Assembly: GCA_025056555.1 (NCBI GenBank)
Contig: JANWVZ010000007.1
Location: 1-43,128 of the forward strand
Length of the DNA: 43,128 bases
Source of the DNA: Gemmatales bacterium
GTDB taxonomy: Bacteria > Planctomycetota > Planctomycetia > Gemmatales > HRBIN36
Direction: 5' to 3'
Part shown: in pieces, positions 9,026 to 17,123 of the stretch
Numbering within the stretch: position 1 is the stretch's first letter
How the letters are laid out: the number at the start of each line of letters is the position of its first letter
Position numbers and translations under genes: made by a program
The notes under the pieces: generated by a model
Seen by the model: the letters and a program-made list of their open reading frames with translations, nothing else
What the model was told of the DNA's origin: nothing
Database searches by the model: none

Positions 9026-9553
9026 ATGACGCGAGGCTTCAAAATGCTGTACCGCGGGCGACGCTATGGGATCTGCGTTTTGACCATGCTGGTATTGTCC
9101 GGACTACTCGGGTGGCTTCACGATACGCAGCAAGACTTCCCGATGAGTACGGTCTGTGCACAGACCAAGGGAGATGAGCAACTCGCCCAGCTGATGAAAC
9201 GCAAAATGGAAGCAGCGCAGAAAATCCTGGAAGGCCTGGCGCTGGCTCAATTCGACACCGTCATCACCAACGCGGAAGCCTTGATTTTCATCAGTCGGCA
9301 GGCGTCCTTTCGCGTCTTGCCCACGCCCGAATACGAATTGCATAGCAACGAGTTTCGACGTGTCGCTGGTGAAATCGCCAATAAAGCGCGAGAAAAGAAC
9401 CTCGACGGTGCGACGTTGCAGTATATGGACATGACCTTGACCTGCGTCAAGTGCCACAAGCACGTGCGCGACCGTCGGGGTACACACCGGGATGGAGGCG
9501 AACGGCCGAGTTCATTGGCCAGCCGAAATCTACCGCTTGGACTTGAGAAATAA
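9026..9553 (+). CDS. Small exported c-type cytochrome (c556/c'-like helix bundle)
   Basis: The 175-residue protein has an N-terminal signal/anchor (hydrophobic residues 15-31), a central region of amphipathic helices ('MKRKMEAAQKILEGLALAQF', 'FRRVAGEIANKAREKN') and one haem c motif CxxCH at C140-VK-C143-H144. This order, helices first and haem motif near the C terminus, is that of c'/c556-type four-helix cytochromes, so electron transfer or ligand binding in the periplasm is the likely role. The start at 9026 is supported by AAGGAG at 9012-9017. The last 62 bases overlap the MscS gene in another frame, and the tail after residue 147 (Arg/Gly-rich) is unlike a folded helix. Either the overlap is real or the end has shifted frame. 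Confidence 0.75.
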   Translation: MTRGFKMLYRGRRYGICVLTMLVLSGLLGWLHDTQQDFPMSTVCAQTKGDEQLAQLMKRKMEAAQKILEGLALAQFDTVITNAEALIFISRQASFRVLPTPEYELHSNEFRRVAGEIANKAREKNLDGATLQYMDMTLTCVKCHKHVRDRRGTHRDGGERPSSLASRNLPLGLEK

Positions 9554-10589
9554 CTCCGCGCGGCCTGGTTGGAGTCTTCTGGTGAATTGGGAAGAAGTTG
9601 GCGCCTGGTTCGCTGGCGGGCACAAGTATGGGGCGATGATGTATCTGGCCGGCGCGCTGCTACTGGCACTATTCATGCGCCTGGCGGCCAGTATTTGGCA
9701 GAAGCGCCGGCCGGTTGCGCATGAAACCGTGTGGGTAGTGGAGATATTGCGTTTACTGGCCTGGCTGGCGCTGCTGTTGGGCGCTGCCCTGAGCGTGCGG
9801 TTTACTGATTGGCCAGTGCCAGCGCAGGAGACAATAGCCTCCGTTTTGGTAGCGGCTGGAATACTTCTGGTGGCCCGTACCCTGGTACGGATCGGCACAG
9901 CGATACTGCAGCGCCAATGGATGCGCTGGTTTGCCGGCCTGCCGCCAACTACGCTCATGAACGTAGTCCTGGCGCTTTCGGTGTACACCCTGGCCTTGCT
10001 CATGGTGCTGCACCAGTTCGGCCTCTCCATCACGCCGCTCCTGACCGCCGTCGGTGTGGGCGGACTGGCGGTCGCCCTGGGCATTCAGGACACGCTGAGC
10101 AACCTGTTCGCCGGCATCAGTATTACACTCGCACGGCTCATTCGACCTGGGGATTATTTGCGCCTGGAAAATGGCATGGAAGGGACAGTACAGGACATCG
10201 GCTGGCGTTACACCACGTTACGCACGCAACAGCACACCCTCATCGTTATTCCCAATTCGCGACTGAGCCAGCTGATCACCGTCAATTTTTCGCTGCCGGA
10301 AACCCGAACGTTGATTAACGTGCCCATCACGTTGCCTCTGTCCGATTCGCCGATCGAGCAGCTGACGGCGTTTGAGCAAGCGGTGCAGCAAGTCAGCACA
10401 TCGTTGCCGACGGTGCTGACGCAACCGCCGCCTTCCTGTCGTATTGTCGGCATTACTGACAAGGGGCAGTTACAGGTGCAAATTCAATTCTGGCTCAGTA
10501 ATCCGCAGCAAGTAAGCGAAAGTGTACACGAAGTCTATCGCCGCGTGCTGGAAACGATCCTTCCCGGTAAACCGTCGGCCGCCGGATAG
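9492..10589 (+). CDS. Small-conductance mechanosensitive channel, MscS family
   Basis: The 365-residue protein is a membrane channel of the MscS family, which opens on membrane tension to release solutes. Hydrophobic segments lie at about 47-65, 83-101, 113-133 and 154-173. They are followed by the Gly/Ala-rich pore helix 'LLTAVGVGGLAVALGIQDTLSNLFAGI' (described in two parts: 'LLTAVGVGGLAVALG' and 'IQDTLSNLFAGI'), then the beta domain with 'RPGDYLRL', 'EGTVQDIGWRYTTLRT' and 'IVIPNSRL', all classic MscS signatures. The first residues up to about 30 are polar. The ATG at 9492 lies inside the cytochrome gene; a GTG near 9582 is a possible shorter start. The gene is convergent with the giant surface protein, 54 bases away. 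Confidence 0.93.
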   Translation: MEANGRVHWPAEIYRLDLRNNSARPGWSLLVNWEEVGAWFAGGHKYGAMMYLAGALLLALFMRLAASIWQKRRPVAHETVWVVEILRLLAWLALLLGAALSVRFTDWPVPAQETIASVLVAAGILLVARTLVRIGTAILQRQWMRWFAGLPPTTLMNVVLALSVYTLALLMVLHQFGLSITPLLTAVGVGGLAVALGIQDTLSNLFAGISITLARLIRPGDYLRLENGMEGTVQDIGWRYTTLRTQQHTLIVIPNSRLSQLITVNFSLPETRTLINVPITLPLSDSPIEQLTAFEQAVQQVSTSLPTVLTQPPPSCRIVGITDKGQLQVQIQFWLSNPQQVSESVHEVYRRVLETILPGKPSAAG

Positions 10590-10643
10590 CATCGCGCCGT
10601 GCCATCAGGAGGTCCAATCGTGCCCTGGGTACGAAATCGCTGT

Positions 10644-13448
10644 TCACAGGCGAATAGTGGGCACGTTAACGCGAATCAGGCGGGTATCGGGAGGGGTGAA
10701 GGTCAGGAGAGCTAGGTTGCCCACCGCGTCGGTGATGCGGACACCGCTGGGCAAGTGGAAGCCCAAGATGCGGATACCGTCCAAATCCTGATCGTGGGCC
10801 TGGATGGTGTAACGGAAAGTAAGTACATTGGTTGCGTGTCCGCTCGTAAGCGTGGCGTGGCGCACTGCAGAGCCGACCTGGAGGCGTAAGGTGGGGCGAC
10901 CGCCACTGCTTCCTCGGACAAACACCGTTTCATTAAAGCGAAAGCGAAATTCCAGGACTTGGCCAGTCACATAGTTACGCAGGCCCGGCAGCGTAATGTT
11001 GCTGATCCGTGGCCCGCGGGTGTCTACGTAAACACGGAATAACACGGGCGTGCGAATGGCGGTATCCAGGTCGCGAGGACCAGTGATCACCGGAGGATTC
11101 GGCGCCGGCGCTGGCAAGGTGATAGAGGGGGCCCTGATGTTATAAGTCCCCGCATTGAATGGTTCCGTGGGGTCGAGATAAATACCCTCGGGAGCGTAAT
11201 CGCCGGCCACTACCTTATAACGGAAGGTCAACGTGTTCGTACCAGAGCCACCGACGAGATAGGCCTGTCGTGTAACATTCCCAATGCGGATATTCAAGTA
11301 GGGAACAATCTGGTTGGTTGCTCCCGAGGGCACGGCAGTCACGACCTCGCTGGTTATGAGTTGAAACGTCAGAATATCGCCGACACCGTAGGTACCGACT
11401 GGCGGACCTTTTACCTGCAACACCCATGGGGGAAGGCCGTTGATGCGCACCCCAGCAAAAGCCTGCGGAGAAGGAGTGAACTGCCCATCGCCCTGATCGC
11501 CTACGATGTTGGTAATAGTGCCATTAGACAAATCGAGAGGGCTTGCGATTTCGATACCATCCAGATCGCGATGGCCTCGCAGAACGGTATAACGGAAGAT
11601 GAGCTGCCTGCTGCCACTACCGCTCACGTAGCTGGCTTGTACGTTTTGCTGTTGCAAAGCGGGGCTGCTTGTGTCGCTCAAGATCAGATTCAACTTCGGT
11701 GTACCACTGACCAGAGTTGGCTTGTCCATAACGACAATAAACTGCAGGACATCCCGCATACGATAGATACGCGCTGGAGGTGCTAGAACGCGGAGAATCC
11801 GGGGGGGACCGATCTCTATCCAAGGTTCTTCACCCAGGAAAGCGCCGCCGCTGGGATCGTTGCCGGTGGCGCTAAAAAGCAGTGAGCCAGCGCCAGCCGC
11901 CAGGAACCGGGGCACGGAGCTACGGGGGCCCGGCGCGATCTGGTCGTTGTTGACAGTCAAAACCATATTCACAGCGCTCAGAGTATTGTTGGCCCGCCAA
12001 AGTTCGATGCCGTTGACTCCGTCATTGGCCGCAAAATAAAGTAAGCCCAAGTTCGAGGAACTGCCTCCCAAGGAAGTAAAAAAGACCGTGGACTGCCAGT
12101 GGTACCAGGTCGCTTGTGTGCCCAGATAATTCCAGAGGGCCGGCTGGCCAGCAAAATCGGTTGGGAAGTAAATGGGTCTGGTCAGAGACGGTCCCGTGGG
12201 ATTGATATTGGCCAGCAGAGTGGCCGATAACGAAGATAACGTCTGACCCCGTGTATCTACAAAAGCAGGCTCGCGATCAATTCCTTGGCCTTGCGAAAAC
12301 ATGAGCACACCGTTATGGTTGTGCAAGTCGAACGGGTCCGACGCGAGGGAAACCGCGGTAACTCCTGGCGAGGCCACTCCAGGATCCAGCACCCACAACC
12401 GGATAAACGGGCTGGGCCGCCGATCGCGCCAAAAGAGAAAATCCCGCCCCGTCGTGGGGTCTTGCACCGCGGTCAGGAAAAAGCCGTCATTGCCGGGGTC
12501 AACCACGTCTATGACACGCTGTGGAGCAATGGTCGCGCCTTGGTTAATGTACCACATGCGTAATTCGACCAATCCCCCGGCGTTGGTTCGCTCTTCCCCG
12601 ATAAAGAACAACCGCTGTTGGTCGGGAAAATACACGGGCCAGCGAGGGTTCCTGAGTCGCGGATTGGGATTAAGCACCGAAATGGGCGTCGGGTCCGGGA
12701 TAGCAGTGGGACTATTGGTGGCGGGGTCTAAACGAAATAGTTGAAAGCCCGGAGGATTCCCTCCAGGATCAGCCGCAAAAAACAAAATGTTATTCGCATT
12801 GATCAGCCAGTGCGGATTCGAAGAGGCGGCGCCCGCATTGAGGTTGGCGACCATCTGCGTGGTGGCCGCGGTGCCACCGCTGCGCCAAAGTTCAAAACCA
12901 TTTTGACCATCATTGGCAGCGAAAAACAGGGTGCCATCTACATTGACCAGAAAGCGCGGGTCGCTGCCGGCGCCAGTGCCGCCGCGAATATCCACCACGC
13001 GAGTAGTCCCACCCGCGGTGCCGTCGCTGGTCCATAATTCAAACCCGGACTGACCGTCGTTGGCCGCAAAGAACAAGGTGCCGTTCACATTCGTCAAGAA
13101 CCGCGGAGATGAACTACCGGTTCCCTGGACAATATCACGCACCAAGGTCGTGCCTGCCGGCGTGCCATCGGTCATCCATAACTCTTCACCAGTAGCGGCA
13201 GTATTGGCCACGAAGAAAATGCGGGTCAGGCCGTTGGAAAATGTCAACTCCGTAAACCACCGCTCGCCATTCAGGAAGGTTGGGGCCGAGTTAAGTGCGC
13301 CGGCGTTCAAATCACCCAACGGGGAAGCCGAAGGGGCCGTACGTTCCTCCAGTTGTTCAAAGATCAGACGGAACCGCTGATGCAAGCTACCATTCCCACG
13401 AGTGACGCCATCTCGTTGCGCCCATTGGCGTCTGAGCCAGCCGAGCAT
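10644..13448 (-). CDS. Large secreted ELW-repeat protein with planctomycete N-terminal signature
   Basis: The 934-residue protein carries, at residues about 25-41, the 'RFRLIFEQLEERTAPSA' signature found at the start of many very large exported planctomycete proteins in place of a typical signal peptide. Next come repeats of about 48 residues with the core 'ELW.(S/T)DGT..GTT' and 'LFFAANDGQ.GFELW' (about residues 85-215 and again near 480-520), which suggests a beta-propeller-like region. The C-terminal third has three Ig-like modules of about 110 residues, each opening with 'ILRVLAPP', 'VLQVKGPP' or 'ISNITLPG' and containing 'LTFRY(T/K)(I/V)', ending close to the C terminus. Start chosen at ATG 13448 because GGAAGGAGAGGAGG (13450-13463) precedes it; 13511 is also open. 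A surface or matrix role is inferred; no catalytic motif is seen. Confidence 0.85.
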   Translation of the reverse strand: MLGWLRRQWAQRDGVTRGNGSLHQRFRLIFEQLEERTAPSASPLGDLNAGALNSAPTFLNGERWFTELTFSNGLTRIFFVANTAATGEELWMTDGTPAGTTLVRDIVQGTGSSSPRFLTNVNGTLFFAANDGQSGFELWTSDGTAGGTTRVVDIRGGTGAGSDPRFLVNVDGTLFFAANDGQNGFELWRSGGTAATTQMVANLNAGAASSNPHWLINANNILFFAADPGGNPPGFQLFRLDPATNSPTAIPDPTPISVLNPNPRLRNPRWPVYFPDQQRLFFIGEERTNAGGLVELRMWYINQGATIAPQRVIDVVDPGNDGFFLTAVQDPTTGRDFLFWRDRRPSPFIRLWVLDPGVASPGVTAVSLASDPFDLHNHNGVLMFSQGQGIDREPAFVDTRGQTLSSLSATLLANINPTGPSLTRPIYFPTDFAGQPALWNYLGTQATWYHWQSTVFFTSLGGSSSNLGLLYFAANDGVNGIELWRANNTLSAVNMVLTVNNDQIAPGPRSSVPRFLAAGAGSLLFSATGNDPSGGAFLGEEPWIEIGPPRILRVLAPPARIYRMRDVLQFIVVMDKPTLVSGTPKLNLILSDTSSPALQQQNVQASYVSGSGSRQLIFRYTVLRGHRDLDGIEIASPLDLSNGTITNIVGDQGDGQFTPSPQAFAGVRINGLPPWVLQVKGPPVGTYGVGDILTFQLITSEVVTAVPSGATNQIVPYLNIRIGNVTRQAYLVGGSGTNTLTFRYKVVAGDYAPEGIYLDPTEPFNAGTYNIRAPSITLPAPAPNPPVITGPRDLDTAIRTPVLFRVYVDTRGPRISNITLPGLRNYVTGQVLEFRFRFNETVFVRGSSGGRPTLRLQVGSAVRHATLTSGHATNVLTFRYTIQAHDQDLDGIRILGFHLPSGVRITDAVGNLALLTFTPPDTRLIRVNVPTIRL

Positions 13449-14565
13449 GCCTCCTCTCCTTCCGCTGTTCCTTAAGACTTCATGGTACCTTGAGATAAAC
13501 GGCTCCCACACTACTCTTGATTATCCCAGCGCCTGCGCCCTCGGTCAAGCATACAGGGTGCCCAGGAACATCTGCAAACCAGACTCTTCGTTCAGTGGCG
13601 ACATCCAAGCCAGCAAGCGTCGCACATTTGCTACTTTCGGATCACGGCCTAGTTTCTTTACGGCGTGTTAGGAGATCGCTTGCGTGAAGTTGGCGTTATG
13701 GATGAATGCCCTTGCTCCATGAGGACGCCCTTGGCTATCCTCAGCGCCTCGCAAAGCTCCACACCATGATCAGCAAATCCAAAATCCCCGATGCCAGGCA
13801 CGCGCATCAGGCACCCAGGTCGCACCATAACCCGAAGCATGGTTCCTCGCTTGCGTTGGGTTTTGTCATGGTCAATTATCATCTGTGATACCAGTCCCTC
13901 CGAGGACCGCGCACAGGTTTGCTGAAGGATACACCAGAAACCCTTAGTTCACAGGTACCAAACAGCTAAGACCGGAATCGAACAACGGCCGGCATCTCAC
14001 CCGCGTGCTTCTTGCGGTGGTCATTCGGTAATAGCAAATTTCAGCCTCACACTCTTGGAGCGCAAATGCCAGTTTGTGGCGCCGTCAATTAGGCATGCCT
14101 GTGCGCGCTTATGTGCCGTTTACGCGCTTAGGTGTCGTTTATGGAATCCATCTGATTGTTTACAATTCTGCGGCCTCAGCTAGGCCAGGAGTGATCCGAT
14201 CGTCACCACTCGTGATAATTTGCCGTCCACAGATATAAGTTCATCAGCCGTGCAATTGTGGTTTATGTTGACAAGGGTGAATTCCGCGATTGTGGATTTG
14301 GACAGTAAACGAATCCTGGGCCATCTGTGGCCGTGCGTCCTTGTGCATCCAACAGTGCCAACTGGCGAAACGCCGATCGAGTGGGAACACCATCTCAGGG
14401 AACTGGTCAGGAACGAGGGTCGGTCGGTAACGGAAAGCGCTGATGATGGCCGTCAGTACAGAGGGGGGATTCCTTCGGGAAAATCTGGGCTTGCTGATTG
14501 TGTTCACGATGCTATAGCAATCGGCCATCCACGGGGTCAATGTTATTGACGGGGCCGGGGAACTG
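13449..14565. other. 1.1 kb without a convincing gene
   Basis: This is the longest gene-poor stretch of the window. Short open frames occur (13658-13882 minus, 74 residues; 14220-14549 plus; 14244-14597 minus) but without ribosome binding sites or recognisable products. Composition drops in GC compared with the flanking genes. Contents that can be seen are the 5' signals of the giant surface protein at the left edge, a 10-base palindrome AGGCATGCCT (14091-14100), an imperfect 19-base tandem repeat (14105-14142) and a GGGG..GGAA sequence just before the ATG at 14566. It may hold decayed genes or an unrecognised RNA. Confidence 0.5.
14105..14142. repeat. Imperfect 19-base tandem repeat
   Basis: Two adjacent units (14105-14123 and 14124-14142) share 16 of 19 bases, each beginning GCGCTTA and ending CGTTTA. 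The repeat follows directly on a perfect palindrome (14091-14100). No coding frame uses it. It could be a protein-binding array or a replication slippage product. Confidence 0.6.
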
Positions 14566-14976
14566 ATGCTGGACGTGCACAAATTCATCGAACGCATCCT
14601 CGACGACGAAAGCCTTACTACGGGATTGGAGGATCCGGAAGGGCGCCTGCTTGTGGAATGGCTGGTTGAACAAGCGGAACGACTGGCAACTCAGACCGAC
14701 TCCGAGGCTCAAGCTCGGCAGCTCTTGGAACAGTTATGCCGCTGGGCGCGCGCGGTACGGCGTTTCCTGCTGTTATGGTGTTACGAAGCGAATCCGGGGG
14801 CAGCCAGTCAATTAGCTGCTGCTGAACGCTTTCCCTGGCCACTGCCACCGCCTCAGCAAACCGATGCGGTGGCCGTGCTCCGCTACATCCTGGATTGGCA
14901 CAGGCAAATCGGTCAGACCGGGCATTGGATTCCGGGCAACGGCAAATCTGCATCGGGTTCTCGGGAGACATTGTGA
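14566..14976 (+). CDS. Conserved-looking small cytoplasmic protein of unknown function
   Basis: The 136-residue product is not recognised. It is predicted mainly helical, with acidic/amphipathic stretches ('FIERILDDESL', 'LLVEWLVEQAERLA', 'ARQLLEQLCRWARAVRRFLL') and a Pro-rich turn near residue 88. There is no signal peptide or metal motif. Codon use resembles the neighbours, and its TGA overlaps the ATG of the next gene by one base (TGATG at 14974-14978), which strongly suggests translational coupling to the PLD-family lipoprotein. A G-rich sequence ending GGGGAACTG immediately precedes the ATG. A partner or regulator of the lipoprotein is possible but unproven. Confidence 0.65.
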   Translation: MLDVHKFIERILDDESLTTGLEDPEGRLLVEWLVEQAERLATQTDSEAQARQLLEQLCRWARAVRRFLLLWCYEANPGAASQLAAAERFPWPLPPPQQTDAVAVLRYILDWHRQIGQTGHWIPGNGKSASGSRETL

Positions 14977-16088
14977 TGCCCAAGTCTGGAAGTTTTAGCC
15001 GATTCCTGAGTGCGGTCTTTCTCGCGTGCTTAGCTGGCTTGGCTGGTACTTGGGGATGCCAAGAGTCGCACGAACCGGTCAGCCCGGTCTTCGAGCGGCT
15101 GGATGACAGCATCCCCGTACGTGTCTATTTCACACAACCGGGGTTGCCTGCGACCGATTCAAGGCATCCCGCCCGCGCGCTCGCCCACTATATATCTCAG
15201 GCTCGGCAAACCTTAGACCTGTGCGCTCACGAATTAGACAGCGCAATCATTACCCAGGCGATCTTGGAGGCGCATCAGCGTGGGGTGTGCGTCCGAGTCG
15301 TCACCGAAACTGCCTATTCCGACGAAGATAGTATTCGCAGGCTAAAGGAAGCAGGTATCCCCGTAGTACACGATCAGAGAGACGGCGCACTAATGCACAA
15401 TAAGTTCATCGTCTTAGACAACCAGGCGGTGTGGACGGGTTCGATGAACTTTACGGACAATTGTACCGGACGCAATGATAATCATGCCCTCTACATTGCA
15501 GATGCACGCTTGGCCGAGAATTATGCCACGAAGTTTCGCTGGATGTTCGAGCAGAGGCGGTTCGGCAGCCCACCAGGTAAGCTCGATCGAATCCCTTACC
15601 CACAAATTACCTGGGACGACGGTACACTCCTCGAAAATTATTTTGCACCCCACGACCGTGTTGCCGACAAAATTCTCCTGCGGGTTCGCCAGGCGACTCG
15701 AAGTATTCGGTTTCTGGCCTTCAGTTTTACCCACCGGGGTATCGCCGATGCTATGCTGGAACGTGCCCGTCAAGGCGTCGAAGTCTCTGGGGTTTTTGAA
15801 CGTCGCCAGGCGCATGCCGCCCATTCGATGTACCAGTTATTTGCGTCTTTCGGGCCGCCAGTTCAGGTTTATCTCGATGGGAACAAGTATAACATGCATC
15901 ATAAGTTGATGATCCTGGATGGCCGTGTAACCATCGGCGGCTCCTTCAATTGGAGTATGAGTGCGGACAAAGACAATGATGAAAACGTAATTATCCTCCA
16001 TAGCGAGGCATTGGCGAAGCAGTTTGAAAGAGAGTTTTGCCGTGTGTTTGAACAAGCTCGGTCGCAGACAAGTCTCAAGGATCCGTAA
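14976..16088 (+). CDS. Exported phospholipase D-family protein, putative lipoprotein
   Basis: The 370-residue protein has two HKD motifs, the mark of the phospholipase D/Nuc superfamily: H141-N-K143-xxxx-D148 in 'MHNKFIVLD' and H308-H-K310-xxxx-D315 in 'MHHKLMILD'. Each is followed by the Gly/Ser-Asn segment ('TGSMNFTDN', 'GGSFNWSMS'). The order and spacing fit PLD-like nucleases and phosphodiesterases more than cardiolipin synthases. The N terminus is a signal sequence ('LSAVFLACLAGLAGTWGC'), and C28 is a candidate lipidation site, although the -3 residue is Thr rather than Leu. A start at 14976 is preferred over the earlier open start (14895) because it gives this signal sequence, has GGGAG upstream and couples with the preceding gene. 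The substrate (nucleic acid or phospholipid) outside the membrane is not known. Confidence 0.85.
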   Translation: MPKSGSFSRFLSAVFLACLAGLAGTWGCQESHEPVSPVFERLDDSIPVRVYFTQPGLPATDSRHPARALAHYISQARQTLDLCAHELDSAIITQAILEAHQRGVCVRVVTETAYSDEDSIRRLKEAGIPVVHDQRDGALMHNKFIVLDNQAVWTGSMNFTDNCTGRNDNHALYIADARLAENYATKFRWMFEQRRFGSPPGKLDRIPYPQITWDDGTLLENYFAPHDRVADKILLRVRQATRSIRFLAFSFTHRGIADAMLERARQGVEVSGVFERRQAHAAHSMYQLFASFGPPVQVYLDGNKYNMHHKLMILDGRVTIGGSFNWSMSADKDNDENVIILHSEALAKQFEREFCRVFEQARSQTSLKDP

Positions 16089-16262
16089 CCAGTTTGATCC
16101 GATCAAGTCGGAAAACAAAGTGTATGCGATATTTGAAAACAAGTTGCGCACAAGGGCGTGCAGCGGGATTGAAACGAAAACCCTGAAATTACAGGCCGGT
16201 CGTGCTGGACCGACTGCTTCGGCAGGTACACTCCGCGTCGAACGAATACGGGGGGCAGAGCG

Positions 16263-17108
16263 CTGACTAACCGAATCCTCTGCACTGCAGTCTTCTCAAG
16301 CCTGGTCTGGTGCTTGAGCTGTCAGACTGAGCCGACGTTACCACCTCCCTGGGCACCTGTCCCTGAGGTGCTGATGAGCGCTCAGACGGAGGCCGTGGGA
16401 ACACCGCAGTCGGTGGCCGCTACAGCTACTTCTGCTGGTACGGATTCGCGAGAACACCGAACCCTGCCCGATGGCCGACGGCCGCCAGCTACGGCGACAG
16501 ATTTGAACGTCCCGTATGGAATCCCTGCGGGTATGTCGCCGGGTTCCAGGCCGATTCCAGACGTGCAGGCAAATATCGGCCCGAGGTCCAGGGATACGGC
16601 AGCCGAAGTTTCATCCGTGGCTGTGGATGACCCGCATCAGCGCGCGGAACGGGTCTTTCAACGGCTGGTTCGTGCACGTCCTGAAATGCACGGGTCGCGA
16701 CGTTTACGCCTAGTAAGCGATCCCCAGCCGCGCATCAGTGCCCGACCCAACTCCGAAATCATCATATCAACGGGCTTATTAGAACATTGTCCGACCGAAG
16801 ATCAGCTGGCGGCAGTATTGGCTTTAGCGCTGGCTGAACGTTCGGCTCGAACCCCACCAGTTTCTTCCGAAATATCACCACGGGAGCCTCTTGATCTGCG
16901 TATCGGTCCGGAAAGCAGTACCTACGGAGAACTGATGCCCTGGCGTCAGGCAGAACTGGTCAAGACTGGGCAGGCACATCGCCTGTCATTCGCGGCTCAA
17001 CCGATCGAACCGACTTCCTGGGCACGCACCACGTGCCAACGCGCCGGTTTTTCGGTGGTTGAATTTGAGCAAGCGCAAGAAATATACTATCGGTATCGTC
17101 AGAACTGA
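16263..17108 (+). CDS. Putative lipoprotein with degenerate M48-peptidase-like segment
   Basis: The frame is open from about 16170 to 17108 but has no ATG, GTG or TTG ahead of a hydrophobic signal-like stretch ('ILCTAVFSSLVWCLSC'). The first common start, TTG at 16314, falls inside that stretch. I therefore place the start tentatively at CTG 16263, which has a G-rich sequence upstream. A Pro/Ser/Thr-rich linker follows. Residues about 163-192 ('NSEIIISTGLLEHC', 'EDQLAAVLALALAE') align with the M48 block 'N..vyvt.GLL....edELAaVLAHElgH', but the HExxH residues are replaced, so zinc peptidase activity is not expected. It follows the PLD lipoprotein in the same frame and strand after 174 bases. 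It could be a pseudo-peptidase, a decaying gene or a protein with a rare start codon. Confidence 0.55.
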   Translation: MTNRILCTAVFSSLVWCLSCQTEPTLPPPWAPVPEVLMSAQTEAVGTPQSVAATATSAGTDSREHRTLPDGRRPPATATDLNVPYGIPAGMSPGSRPIPDVQANIGPRSRDTAAEVSSVAVDDPHQRAERVFQRLVRARPEMHGSRRLRLVSDPQPRISARPNSEIIISTGLLEHCPTEDQLAAVLALALAERSARTPPVSSEISPREPLDLRIGPESSTYGELMPWRQAELVKTGQAHRLSFAAQPIEPTSWARTTCQRAGFSVVEFEQAQEIYYRYRQN

Positions 17109-17123
17109 GTGCTGCCTTCACGT

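Noticed and set aside
13658-13882. 74-residue minus-strand open frame
   Set aside because: The start is not preceded by a ribosome binding site and I recognise no family; a comparative search could still revive it.
13950-14040. tRNA-like T-arm sequence (GGAATCGAAC on plus, TTCGATTCC on minus)
   Set aside because: The flanking bases do not pair as a T-stem and no acceptor or anticodon arm can be drawn.
16024-16266. 80-residue plus-strand open frame after the PLD gene
   Set aside because: It starts inside the PLD gene, has no ribosome binding site and no family resemblance.
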